Positions 34,233-45,061 of a stretch of 64,000 bases of DNA are shown one piece after another. The translations under genes and the position numbers were made by a program. Below the pieces are notes generated by a model, which was given only the letters and a program-made list of their open reading frames with translations, searched no databases and was not told where the DNA came from. Each line of letters opens with the position of its first letter. Positions within the stretch are counted from its first letter, which is position 1. The stretch covers positions 1,736,001 through 1,800,000 of the forward strand of contig PZJY01000008.1 of assembly GCA_031472005.1 (NCBI GenBank), written 5' to 3'. The DNA is from Tetracladium setigerum (lineage: Eukaryota; Ascomycota; Leotiomycetes; Helotiales).

Positions 34233-35169
34233 CTCGGTCGTAGGTAGCTCGCCGTGTGATGGAGCACGATGTAGAGTAAGGTTACAATGCGCGAGTTGGA
34301 GTATTGAGTATAGCAGTGTCTTGCGCCCTCTCAAGTACAGTATTGTTTGATTGTGTTCTTCAGCTACAAATACTGCTCTATTTCAGCGAACACGCAAGCC
34401 TCGTCTTGGCCTGTGGCACAGATGACGAACCATCTTGTTGATCAGCGCGATCAGTCACAATGATGTTCTCTCTGAATTGTGTGAAGAGAACAACAAGTGA
34501 GAATAATCTGGCACCTGGCCTGGAGCAATAAGATGGCGAGAATGAAGAAAATTAAGACGTCTACAGCAAAGTGGATACACATTCATACGTCCTCCGATAA
34601 CGAAACGAGAATGAGAGCGAGGGTTGCCAAGAGAATAGAAGGTCAGCCCACGTGACACGACGCATTTGCCTTGTTACAGTACCGCACGCATCCTGCATCT
34701 TCATGTAATCTTGTTAGATAGCGAGTATCCATAGTAATAAAAGTAGCTAGGTCTGTTTTCGAAAACTTGATATTCTTTTGTTTGATAATCTGCAGTTCAA
34801 TCTCACACATACAACCATGCGAATCACAACTTGGCAGCGTCCCGACACTAAAAATATCGGTTGGTTTTTGGGTGATTGGTTCCGTACCCTTCGTCTCGCT
34901 TGAAATATCTGCGTTATTTGGTTGAAAATTGGGAGGGCGGCTAATGAAGCGGAACTTGAAACATTTGAACTTGATCGCTTTAATTTTGGAAAAATGGCAA
35001 GTATCTAAAAGGAATGGAGCTTCTTCCTTCTCGAGTTGTTGGAATAAGGCATTCTTTGTGAACGAACTAATTAACTTCAAAAACATGTCAGATATGGTCT
35101 GAACAATCCCTCTTCTTAAGTCCTTTGAGCTAAGAATTTCTCGGTGCAAGAAGGAATAAATTCTACGAA
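34233..35169. other. Divergent intergenic region
   Basis: No gene. The 168-codon minus ORF at 34643-35149 begins only with TTG and shows no domain. Contains copy 2 of a possible dispersed repeat. Confidence 0.5.
34704..34780. repeat. Possible degenerate dispersed repeat, copy 2
   Basis: Block 34761-34778 is identical over 18 nt to 25116-25133, in the same orientation, with weaker upstream similarity. Confidence 0.35.
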
Positions 35170-37011
35170 ATGACTACAGCATCCACAGCCGAAAATGATG
35201 AAAGAATATCTTCCGAGCCACTCGTCCAAGTAGTCCACCCAAGGATACCAAGCAAGGCCCACGAACTCTCTACTTTCAAGTCACTATCCCGTGGAACAGT
35301 ATCTTGGCTTCTCCTGTTTCTCCCTATCATCGCTGGCGCAGTTTGGCTATCCCTTGCGCTCAGACATGGCGAAAAGCTCAATTTCATCTCCGGTAACCTC
35401 ATCGGAGGACGACTCACGCAAACGGAAGCTAAAGCAATTGATTTCGTGACGGGAGCATTCGTCGGTCCACTACTCGTCGCTGGTCTCAACTATTACTACT
35501 TCACCAGCGCTCATGTCACTGTTGTGAACGAGTTGAAGCCGAACAACAACGCCGTTCCCTTGGATGCATTGGTCGAAGTGAGCTCCACCACTACGGGCAG
35601 TCTGGACTTTTGGAAATTCCTCATTTTCTTTCGAAGCGGGAGTAAGAGGATATTTCTCTTTGCTGGCCTCGTTTTCGCTTCGTCTATTGCGAGGATGGCT
35701 TTCTCAAACGTCATTGCTTATGAAGCTTACAACGTTGATGATGGAGTCGCTACTGTATCTCTCCAGTCGCTGGTAACGCCTGAAATTCGGGACCATAATT
35801 TGATGCGGTACACTTGGGAACAAGAGAAAACGTTTGCAAGTCGGGCCGTTGCGGCACTCACAGAAATGAACCATACAAGCTCCACTGCAAAATTGGATCA
35901 AGGCAGATACTACATTGCATTCGACGCAACACTAGCCTCCATGAACGCGCTTCCCGTCTCGACGCTACAGATTATCGACGTCCCGAGCAAGCGTCTTTCA
36001 ATTGAATGTCTCGCCGAAGCCCCGGACGAAGTCAGCTTCTCCACTCTAGGTAGCACTACCTTACTCTGGTTTGCTACTTTCAAGAATGAACAGTTCTGGG
36101 CTGAACTTCCTGGGGGAATTGAGAGCATTGACAACAACTATAACAGAAACAAGGTGGAAAAGTTCATCGCTTATAACCCCACCAATTCAGAAGTGTATTT
36201 GGGATTTATGAAGAATTACAATTGGACGACCAACGATCCCATCAAGACCCCATATGGCGATATCCTCCGCAACGCCTACAACATGACAAAGATATCCCGC
36301 TTCAAAGGTCCAAAGGAAGTCATGTCAGCCTGGGGATTAAAATGTCGCATTTTCCAGAACAAAGGCCTCTCAAACTTCGTTCGCAGCGAAGTCGGATCCT
36401 CATGGATAAGGAACAGCAGTGTATTCTCCGACAAGCGAGAGGATCTCCCGATACAGTTACGTATTGCAGAGTGGCAGCGATCGCTGAACACTGAAGGAGC
36501 ATTTGTTACTAGTCTCGCTACAGCACTTTCTTGGACCGCTTCGGCGTGCCCCAACAATGACACATTGCAGTGGAATTGCACGATGGATTACCAAACACTC
36601 GCAAATAATTTCCTCTTCGCTGCTGGCGAATTCGAACGGATCGCATATGAGGTCGAATCATTGAATCGGACGCGCGCCAAGGAGGTCAATGCCACATTTC
36701 AGGTGCAAGCGGTTACGAGACAGCAGTTTTATCGGATTACATATGTGCCGGTTATTTTGCTCGTTGGGCTGTTGAGTTTGCTGATTTGTGCGTTGATTAC
36801 GGGTGGGATGGTGGTGTATAGTTGGAAGACTTTGACGTTCAGGACTGGGAGGGAGGTGAGCGTACTGAGATTGGTAGTTGATAGTGTGGCTGGGTTGAAG
36901 GACCAGACTTTTGAGAAGATGAAAGATGCTGATAGTACGGATTTGGGCAAATGGGGGCATGCGTATAAAGTTGGATACTCGGTCGAGGATGGCGCTGTGA
37001 GGTTGTCCTGA
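35170..37011 (+). CDS. Large fungal membrane glycoprotein, unknown function
   Basis: A single-exon 613-aa protein. The N-terminal cytosolic stretch is about 40 residues. Three TM segments follow (VSWLLLFLPIIAGAVWLSLA; FVTGAFVGPLLVAGLNYYYF; IFLFAGLVFASSIARMAF). A large soluble domain of roughly 330 residues comes next, with several N-glycosylation sequons (NHTS, NWTT, NMTK, NSSV, NCTM, NRTR, NATF) and cysteines. One last TM lies near residue 530-560 (VPVILLVGLLSLLICALITG), followed by a cytosolic tail. This three-plus-one topology with an outside domain matches the large DUF3176-like group of fungal surface proteins, but I cannot confirm the family. There is no enzymatic motif. Probably a plasma-membrane protein with an extracellular domain. 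Confidence 0.75.
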   Translation: MTTASTAENDERISSEPLVQVVHPRIPSKAHELSTFKSLSRGTVSWLLLFLPIIAGAVWLSLALRHGEKLNFISGNLIGGRLTQTEAKAIDFVTGAFVGPLLVAGLNYYYFTSAHVTVVNELKPNNNAVPLDALVEVSSTTTGSLDFWKFLIFFRSGSKRIFLFAGLVFASSIARMAFSNVIAYEAYNVDDGVATVSLQSLVTPEIRDHNLMRYTWEQEKTFASRAVAALTEMNHTSSTAKLDQGRYYIAFDATLASMNALPVSTLQIIDVPSKRLSIECLAEAPDEVSFSTLGSTTLLWFATFKNEQFWAELPGGIESIDNNYNRNKVEKFIAYNPTNSEVYLGFMKNYNWTTNDPIKTPYGDILRNAYNMTKISRFKGPKEVMSAWGLKCRIFQNKGLSNFVRSEVGSSWIRNSSVFSDKREDLPIQLRIAEWQRSLNTEGAFVTSLATALSWTASACPNNDTLQWNCTMDYQTLANNFLFAAGEFERIAYEVESLNRTRAKEVNATFQVQAVTRQQFYRITYVPVILLVGLLSLLICALITGGMVVYSWKTLTFRTGREVSVLRLVVDSVAGLKDQTFEKMKDADSTDLGKWGHAYKVGYSVEDGAVRLS

Positions 37012-37407
37012 GGGTAGTTCAGGACGAAGGTTTTCACCAACCCGAACTATTTCGAATCTACGACGACCAACATTTGTCATCGAGAAAGGATATCTAATTC
37101 AGTAGTAACATGTCGACTCGAGAGAATTCTCGGCCTTCATCATTTTCTTGGTATTTACAAACTCAGTTTGCGCACTAGTGCGAAATTCTTGGGATGACGT
37201 AGCCAATCCCGTCGTCTATCCGCTCTTTATTTCGACGACAACGAATTGTTTTCTTTCGCTTCTGGCCGAATAACCGAGAAATATGGGCGCCAACACTTGA
37301 AGGCCAGAACTAGTATCCCATCGTCACTGCTGGGTTTGTGTTGAAATACAAGCGGATCTCATTGTTGTGAAGATGGAATACATACTGAACAAAAACTTTA
37401 CGGTAAT
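37012..37407. other. Intergenic, no gene seen
   Basis: 396 bp between two plus-strand genes; upstream region of the TDT transporter. Nothing recognisable. Confidence 0.55.
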
Positions 37408-38654
37408 ATGGGGGATTCATCAAAGGATTTAGAAAATGGCTACGAACACGACCATGATGCCCCTTCAGAGCAGAAGCGAGGATGGAGACGTCGAGTACGA
37501 CATTTTACTTGGTAAGAAAAAAAATCATTCCCGTCTCCAAAAGCCCAAATTCATGATTAATACTTACAAAATTAGGAACTGGTTCGCAAGCACCATGTCC
37601 ACCGGTGCCATCGCCGTCGTTCTATCCCAAACACCATTAAAATTCCACGGACTCCTCACAATCGGCAAAATATTCTTCATCCTTGACATCATTCTCTTCC
37701 TCGTCTCCCTCGCGTTAATCATCACGCGCTTTATCCTCCGTCCTCAAGCCATCTCAAAATCCCTTCATCACCCGCTGAAGCACTTTTCTTCGGCTCATTC
37801 TGGGTTTCCATCGCACTTATTCTCAACTGTGCGCAATCCTACGGCGTCCCTGCCGTCGGGTCATGGCTTGTAACTGCTCTAAGAGTCTGTTTCTGGCTCT
37901 ACGCCGCAGCAGTATTTCTCGTCGCCGTCTTCCAATACGCCAAACTATTTACCTGCGAAAATCTCCGAGTCGAAGATGCCATCCCAGCATGGATTCTCCC
38001 CATGTACCCCTTCCTCGTTCTGGGACCTCTCGCGGCCACACTAGCACCAAGTCAACCGCAACACCACGCGGTTCAAATCTTGGTCGCGGGGGTCATGTTC
38101 CAAGGATTGGGTTGGATGGTTTCGATTTTCATGTACACGATTTATATCCTCAGATTGATGGGAATGAATTGCCGGTGCCAAAGACGAGACCTGGAATGTT
38201 TATTAGTGTTGGTCCGGCGGGCTATACTGCAACGGCTTTTATCTCACTCGGTCTTCAAGCGCCATCTATTCTCCCTCGCACCTTTCTTACTTCGTCAACA
38301 TCTCCTCCACAACTCCCCACTGGTGAAATCCTTCGCATATTGGGTATCACTGCCGGCATATTCTTATGGCTTCTCGCACTCTGGTTTTTCTCCGTTACTT
38401 TATGGGGGATAGTAGAAGGATTCAAGGAAATGACTTTCACACTTACCTGGTGGGCGTTCATTTTTCCCAATGGGGGGTTGACTTTGGCCACGGGGAAGAT
38501 TGCAGAGGCCTTGGATAGTTTCGCATTAAGGGTGATTACTTGTGTTATGACGGCTTTGTTGGTGCTCGTTTGGTTGGTGGTGGCGGGTTGCTGTGTGAAG
38601 GCGGTTGTGAAGAAGGAGGTTCTCTGGCCGGGGTGGATGATGATAGAGATATGA
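37408..38654 (+). CDS. TDT-family transporter (Mae1 malate / SSU1 sulfite type), with two one-base frameshifts
   Basis: Tellurite-resistance/dicarboxylate transporter family member (SLAC1/TehA fold, ten TM). Exons are 37408-37511 and 37576-38654. Start ATG 37408 is chosen because its frame gives RRRVRHFTW|NWFASTMSTG, the family's first-helix signature, across the intron; the longer in-window ORF starting at 37436 is in the wrong frame. Exon 2 is interrupted twice: at C3 37771-37773 and at G3 38160-38162. One extra base at each makes the exon length exactly in phase and gives the conserved PAEALFFGSFWVSIALI, then TYILRLMG|NELP, FISVGPAGYTA and TLTWWAFIFPNGG. About 394 aa. The tail has the usual WWAFIFPN block of fungal malic-acid/sulfite carriers. 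The substrate (malate, sulfite or another anion) is not decidable. Confidence 0.85.
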
Positions 38655-39876
38655 AGGCGAAGTGACGAGGGAGAAAGTTGTACAATCATTAGTTTTTTAA
38701 GTTATCTGTATAGATTGTACTCTTTATATTTGAGGTCGTGTCAATTCTTTATCCAAGGAAGACTAGTTAATAGTGTTTGATTTCTCAAATTTGAAATGTG
38801 AAATAGACCGGTGATACAATGTATTCTTTCCCTATTCCAAACAAACAATGTAAATTCCAAATAACAGCGAATCAAGCATAAATACATATTACTAATTCAG
38901 AGAAAGTGGAGATGAGATTTTTCCCATGTTTTAATAATAATAATTCAAGACCGAAGCATTCTGATCTTGACCCAGGAACATTTGACGTGGCTTTTGTTAT
39001 TATTATTTTTTGGCAAAGTTCGTGCTGGACATGAAATGGGTGCCTCGTGGTAACTTGAATTAATATCTAAATTATGGGTCTGTGCCTGAGAATTGTAGAG
39101 TAGTGGCATACGGTGAGGTGTCGCCTTTATTCTCTACTTAGACGAGAATCATCTCATCTTGAAGTTATGAGCCCACTAGCTATGAGCCTGTCACTAACCA
39201 CATCCTCTTCCAAGCCCCCTACACAGATTCACCTCCCCCGCCCCCCAAAAAAGAATGCAAAGAGGCCTAAGCGCGATTTAATTGGAGGGAAGAACAGTAA
39301 GCATGCTAACAAAGCTGAACTTGATGTCGGAAACCGATCGAAAAGGTAGGCTTATCTGCCCAGCCTAGGTTTTCAAAATGCGCAGTTGCGAGCTTTTTAG
39401 TCTAATTCTGCTGTCTCTAGAGGTAGACTGAGAGATTCGCTAGTGCGTATTCTTAGAACCGTGGCAGGGCGGCAGCGAAGGGATACTTATTAGAGTCCGA
39501 TAAGCTGTCCATGACCCCCAAGATTTCCTGTTGATCCCCTCCTGGAAAATTTTTATTCCTGCTCCATTTTCAAGTAAAGGGTCTAAGTTGATATCATAAC
39601 ATATCTCCTATTCATACATTACCTATTTAACTTCATCGAATATGGCAGCCATTCTGGGCTGAACCATGCCAAGAAAGTAGGCTGGTCTCCTAATTCGATC
39701 GACCTGCCCAGCTGAATATCGTCCTCCACGACCTTCTTCTTCTACACCATCAACTCCAACATTCAATAATAATCCTTGGAAAATATCAGCACTATGTATC
39801 GCCTCATCTAGGCCAACTCTCAGGTGTTTCATCCTCAGTTGTGCCCCATCTCCCTCTCCGCCTGCCAGACAACGCC
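38655..39876. other. Intergenic, no gene seen
   Basis: About 1.2 kb. A short poly-purine/poly-pyrimidine stretch lies near 39228-39252 (CCCCCGCCCCCCAAAAAAG). A minus ORF at 39623-39898 lacks support. Confidence 0.55.
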
Positions 39877-40542
39877 ATGGAGTCATCTGCACCACCACCT
39901 GAGGGTTCTCTACTCGACTTTCCCTTATTCGTTCGGCTCCCCCTTGAACTGCAAATCAAAATCTATAACATCCTGGCCAGCGAGTCTAGGATCATCGAGA
40001 TCCACCGTAGAGTCAGAATCGTCCCACCAACAGCTTTGAACCCAACCCCGCCACCGTATCCGATCGTCTATCTAGCTTGCCACGATCCAGTTCCCATCGT
40101 TCTTCAGATATGCAAGCTTTCTCGTACGGAGGCTCTGAAAGTTTATAAGCCCTGTTTTCGGACGGAGTCTATCAGTCGATTCGTCTGGGTCAATCTTGAC
40201 TTTGATATCATCAAGCTTGAGGAATGCATATTACCGGACGTAAATTTTCAAGACCTGAAGAATATGCGAGAGGTTATCATGGAATGTGGGGATAGATCGG
40301 ATTCTCGCTACTTTTCCGAGGCTTTTTTCGAGATGAAGAACCTTACACGCCTCGACATAATTTCAGAGGTGAAATTGTCCGAGTGGGGACTTCACCTCGA
40401 GCACGTGCAGAGAAAGTTTGAATGGTGGTTTGGGAGTATGGAGGGATGGGCACCTCCAAAAGTGCGAATAATCCACAAGCCTACTGGGGTAGTAATGGAC
40501 TACGCCAACTATAAGGAGATACTAGGGATTGCAGCTCCCTAG
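39877..40542 (+). CDS. 2EXR-domain protein
   Basis: Single-exon 221-aa cytosolic protein. The start is the ATG at 39877; the ORF extends further only with GTG. It has the fungal 2EXR layout: an F-box-like opening FPLFVRLPLELQIKIYNIL, then RIIEIHRRV with the E-x-R pattern, then a central helix ICKLSRTEALKVYKPCF (the R-x-E-A/L block), and a strand VWVNLDFDII. The C-terminal half has acidic and aromatic helices. Proteins with this domain are abundant in Pezizomycotina and their biochemical role is unknown; an F-box-related adaptor function has been suggested by similarity. No signal peptide or TM. Convergent with the pyrophosphatase gene. Confidence 0.82.
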   Translation: MESSAPPPEGSLLDFPLFVRLPLELQIKIYNILASESRIIEIHRRVRIVPPTALNPTPPPYPIVYLACHDPVPIVLQICKLSRTEALKVYKPCFRTESISRFVWVNLDFDIIKLEECILPDVNFQDLKNMREVIMECGDRSDSRYFSEAFFEMKNLTRLDIISEVKLSEWGLHLEHVQRKFEWWFGSMEGWAPPKVRIIHKPTGVVMDYANYKEILGIAAP

Positions 40543-40737
40543 GATTATGAATAAGTTCAACCACGCTGGTGTATTGCGCACGCAGCAGGTGCCGGACTGG
40601 CGGCAAGGGATAGAACTCATATCAAGATTATATTGGAGTCGAAAACGAACAAGTCAACAATTGTTCACGTTCGATGGCAAAGTACGAATCTAGCAGTAGG
40701 GATTTTGTTATCACCAACCTCCGTTCAACTCGACTCC

Positions 40738-42108
40738 CTAGGTTCTCGTCACATTCGTCCCATTCCCTTCCACCACTGGCAACTCAATCAACCCAAACTC
40801 CGCATCCAAATAAACCCATCTCTCATACGGATCCCTCAAAGTCGCATTCCTTACTGCAATCTCAATCTTACTCTGCTTTGGCAAGCCTAACTTCTTTGTC
40901 GCCTTGCAGGTACTTACCCAACTCTTTTCTCCCTCGACACTCGTCTGATTGTAATTGATCTCATTTGAATCGACTTTTCCTTCGATAAGTTCTTTCCAAT
41001 AACCGTGGGATTGCTCGAGCACGTGTTGGATGAAGGTGGCGTTTTGGTAAGTCGTGCCGACGATGGGGAGGACGCCATCACCGCGAGCAACTTTGTAGTA
41101 GGTGAACCAGTCGCGATAGGATTGGGTTAAACCGGGGAAGTAATTTTGAACGTCTTCAACGGCTGCAGAAATGATAATGCGTTAAAATTGTGTTTTTGGA
41201 AGAATTGTGGCGCTGTGGAGGATCAGGTGGGGGAATATCACTTACAGTTGACGAGTTTTGCGAGGGGGTCTTTGATATCGATTCCGATAATTTTCCAGTC
41301 TGTTTCGTTGCCCTTAAAAATTTCGTCAATAAATAAAAAATTTCAAATCGGGAAAAGTTCTCTTGGAGTAGCTGAGTTTTCTGATGCGGAAGAACACAAG
41401 AAAACTAAACTCACATCATTTAACGCCAACCCTCCAAGTATCTTCACCTCTTTCACCTGACCAACATATCCCACATCACCACCAATATCGAACAAATCAA
41501 CTGGATCATTATCTCCCTCAAATCCTGTAAAATCATGCTCGAAATTTGGTGACTCCCATGTTTGTGGGATGGATCCATAGATGAATGGGTAGCTCTTGTG
41601 CGGCCACACGCTTTCTACGTAGCGAGGGAGTCCGCGTCTTGAATCGTGAAAGATGGGATCTGGTATTCTGTGTGAGTCTTCTGACTTATTCCATTCACTC
41701 TTTTCATTGAGATGAAAGAGGAGAGAGGGGTAGGGCAGGAGTACTGAGAGGCTCATCCCGACTGATCTCAATCTTCCCATTAGTCCATCTTGGGATCTCA
41801 ACGACATAATTGACGATGCGATGATTTGATGGATTTGGGTAGAGAGGGACATCGTGCCAGAAAGAGATTGGGTTTCCATCTTTTTCAAGCCAGATTCTCC
41901 AGTCCTGAAAACATTAGCGGTATTAGCAAATTGTGTGACATTTGTTTGATAAAAGGTAGGATAGACTTACCAAAGTGTCACGTGCACCCACTTCTCGCAA
42001 TGTCAAATCCTCAAGATCGAAGGCTGGTGTTGTGGTGTTATAATTTGTTGCTGCTGACGCCAAACCTGCGAGCAGTGAGGAAGTAGCAAGGACGTATTTG
42101 GCAAACAT
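40738..42108 (-). CDS. Secreted soluble inorganic pyrophosphatase
   Basis: Hydrolyses pyrophosphate to two phosphates. It has five exons: 42108-41971, 41904-41745, 41659-41415, 41312-41246 and 41162-40738 (344 aa, all phases closing). A clear signal peptide (MFAKYVLATSSLLAGLASA) distinguishes it from the cytosolic housekeeping enzyme. Family I motifs follow in order: DWRIWLEKDGNPISFWHD, VVEIPRWTNGKIEIS, EPLNPI, YGSIPQTWESPN and the catalytic signature EGDNDPVDLFD with the metal-binding aspartates, then VKILGGLALND and VEDVQNYFPG. The C-terminal extension has several NxT/NxS sequons, fitting a secreted glycoprotein. Likely role: extracellular or vacuolar phosphate recovery. A TATA-like box sits about 62 nt upstream. 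Confidence 0.93.
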
Positions 42109-42704
42109 GTTTGCGATTGATCAGAGAATGATGTGGCTCCTTTGTCTCAGAATAAAGAGAATCGACAAGTATATATACTCTACTCCCTAACATATTCCTT
42201 ATTGCTCTCAATCAGTAAGATGATGCAATTGATCTTCCTTCGTTCTAATCTCGAGGTTCCAAGCACTTGGTTGATGGGCCAAGCTCATGGTTTATGGTAA
42301 GCGAGCGAGGGGATGTCGCTTGTTTACCCACGTGCGAGGGACTGGAGTGGGATGATATGCCTTGGCATTTCCAGGAACCGTGAGATTTTAGCATATCTTT
42401 TGAAAACTGTACATATGTGAGAGAGTGGAGTTGAAATGATGTAGGAGGTTGGAATTGAACTTGAGATTCAAGCGTGGAAAAGCGGCACTGAGAGGGAATG
42501 CTGAGCGAGCACGTGGGTTTTGAAGGAAGCAGCCTCGTGCATTAAAACAACTTTGTCTTCCTTCTGGGTCTTCTTGTTGATTTAAGCGACATAATCAGTC
42601 CTTTTTGAATTTAACTCTCTGGAATTCGGTGGCTTGCCAACGAAAATTGAAGCAGAAGTAGAGGCAGAGTGACAGTATTAAGTTGTCTCTAAATTCATCT
42701 ACAT
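42109..42704. other. Intergenic, no gene seen
   Basis: Upstream region of the pyrophosphatase gene and 3' flank of the tandem-retropepsin gene. Only the TATA-like site above is notable. Confidence 0.55.
42170..42177 (-). promoter_or_regulatory. TATA-like box for the pyrophosphatase gene
   Basis: TATATATA on the minus strand about 62 nt upstream of the ATG at 42108. The rest of 42109-42704 is intergenic without a gene. Confidence 0.4.
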
Positions 42705-44363
42705 TCATCTCATCGTATTTGTGTTGTTCTCATCCCAAATCCGTCTTCGCACTTCCTCCTTTTGATTTTCAGTATCCCTTTTCGCAGAATCTTCGATCCG
42801 CCCGAGCAAACGGACAGCTTCTGCCCTCCGGATGAGTTCCGCGTCAATGCTCCTTAATTCATTCTGATTCGGAGCGGCTGTTGTGGCTGTTGTGGCTACG
42901 AGCTGTTAGTTTCTAAATATATACTTGGGCTGGATTAGACTCACAGGGACGTTTCCTTCGCTTCAAGCGCTCTAGAAAGCTTGCTCGCCAGCCGACGTGA
43001 TTCAATGGCAGTGCCTTGCCTTTCTCCGGTTCTATTTCCACAAGGCACTCAGTGTGTTTATTGTAGACATCATGTTCATATAGGATGTCCACGCCAATGA
43101 TGACTTCGTAGGGACACCGTTCGAGAACCTCGAACGTGACGTCGATGGAGCCCCAGGGTCATCCCGAAAAGCCCATTTTACGCTGACTCTACCCAACGTT
43201 TTCTGTGAGCTACCATCTGCAAATCGAAGCTCATTCATTCCATCCTCTATCTCCTTGATTTCATATCCGCGGCTTTCAGCATAGGCCTCGGACATGATGT
43301 TGACTTCGCTTCCGGTATCAGGAAGCGCATTTACTTCTGCCCCATCTATGAGCCCCAATAGAATCTGTGAGGGGGATCCGCAAAGATTCACATAGCGCAC
43401 ATCTCGTGGGGTGATCTTTTGAATTTTTAAGCGATGTCGGTTGGCGCCCAAAGTCTCCGAAGTTTTGAGAAACTCTTGTCCGATTATAACGTCGTAGACG
43501 CAGTTCAGAAGGATCTGAAACTCAAGCTCATACACCTGAGTGTCTCCCTTGAATTTCCATTGAACCGTTGCCTTTCCTTTGGATCGTATTGATCTACCAT
43601 TTGCAAGTTTGTAGGTGGTGCGGTGTGCTGAACCTCCTTGTATTGGTATGCTGTGCGATCGAGCAAAACGTTCAGACATCATATTTCGAGCAGCACCAGT
43701 GTCTGGTAATGCTAAAGTCTCGCATCCATTTACTAGGCCAGATAGAACCATAATACGGCGACGGGTAGCATTGGGGCGTGATTGTCGCTTTCGTTTTTGG
43801 CCTTGCTTGAATGGTAGCCGGCAGGCAGTTTCTTGAAATGTAAAGGTATAATCTTTTTCTTCTTCAAGTGGAATGATATTTGAGTATCGAAGACATGAGT
43901 TCTGGTCGCAGACTGGCATGCCTAGCCTTCCTAGTATCGCAAAGTCGTCATATCTAAATATCCAACACCCCAGAGGATTGCTGTAGTGGCCTGTAGGGCG
44001 AGAAAAAGTGTCGCTTCGCTCTATTGTCTTCAAACGTTCACGAAGCTCCTGCTCTAAAATCGAAACTTCATTGGAACAAGAGTTTAAATCTCGGTGAAAA
44101 ATGTGCTGATTAAAATGCGGCTGGTCGAACAACATTCGCCGCTTCGCTCTTGCACAGGACAGCTTGTGGAGGGTAAGATCATGATCTTTGAGTAGCCATT
44201 CTATATGCGCCCACTCGAAGAGTCCTGCGTTGGGGCACTTAACGCCTCTACACCAAAAACTCCCACGGCAACGGGGACCTTTTTATGATGGATGCGTTGG
44301 TAGCAAGAGTTCTGACTTTTCTGGCTTGTGAAGCCTACAAGGGAAATCGCTATAATATGGCAT
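42705..44363 (-). CDS. Zinc-finger protein with two tandem retropepsin domains, with one-base frameshift
   Basis: Predicted aspartyl protease of retroelement ancestry. The model 44363-44339, 44278-42945, 42895-42705 gives about 516 aa when the C4 run 43151-43154 is read as five. The N-terminus has cysteines at 9, 12, 18, 23 and 50 and histidines at 33, 41 and 46 (FPCPRCRGSFWCRG), probably binding zinc. A basic segment (KQGQKRKRQSR) follows near residues 166-177. Two repeats of one unit come next: LALPDTGAARN (Asp201) to VIIGQEFL (272), and NALPDTGSEVN (Asp329) to VIIGVDIL (401). Each has the retropepsin D-T-G and hydrophobic-hydrophobic-Gly motifs. The tail is a charged helix (IDAELIRRAEAVRLLGRIED). 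No RT, RNase H or integrase lies nearby. The first intron (60 nt, GTAGGC donor) is inferred; without it an in-frame TAA intervenes. Confidence 0.7.
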
Positions 44364-45061
44364 TTTGGCGGCAGAAAAAGACTAAGAATTTGTTGAAAAC
44401 AAACCTAAACTTTCGCTAGGCTTAGGCGTTCGCAATTAATACGCTACAGGTATTCGGCTTGCAAGCTGATGAAGATCTGCTTCTTCAAAATTCCGGCTCC
44501 TAAACCGTATCTCAGTACGCGGACATGGTTCTGCCAGGACTTCCTCGAGTTAATACAAGTGAGTTTCTGCGCTACTAACCTGAAATAGTCCCGCAGGTTC
44601 AGTAGTTTGGACACGTAGTGGTAAAAGATTGATTGACACTAGAGAGAACGTAGAAGAGATCGAGTTAAGAAGATGAGGTTGTGAGGGGCGTTCAGATTTT
44701 AGAAGTCGAGAAGTAGTTACTCTCAGCCACCCCCTTTACAGCGCCGGCTTGATCTAGGCAGACTGTTATCAATTCTCAGCCTCAAGGATGAGACAGAAAA
44801 AAAATCTGATTTGTTGAGGCTGACGATTATGTAGTTGAGTGCTCCTGCGCCTCCACAACTCAATCCAGGTGTGATGAAAAGAACCAACCGACGACGAAAG
44901 GCAGAATTGACTGAACCACAACAAACCGATTACAGTAGCCTCACCGCTGCTTGGTAACCAAGAAATTGCAATAATAATCTGCCTCTGAGACAATATACCT
45001 ACTTTCTGAGCTCAACTTTCTCGAATACAAAGTCAAATTGCGATAGCCGCTGGAATATTGA
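44364..45061. other. Divergent intergenic region
   Basis: About 700 bp shared by the tandem-retropepsin gene (minus) and the DUF6594 gene (plus). No gene seen. Upstream exons of the retropepsin gene cannot be excluded. Confidence 0.5.

Noticed and set aside
34643..35149. 168-codon minus-strand ORF
   Set aside because: Starts only with TTG, has no domain, no signal and no splice partners, and lies in the divergent promoter of the 613-aa membrane protein gene.
39623..39898. 91-codon minus ORF
   Set aside because: Overlaps the start of the 2EXR gene and has no conserved motif.
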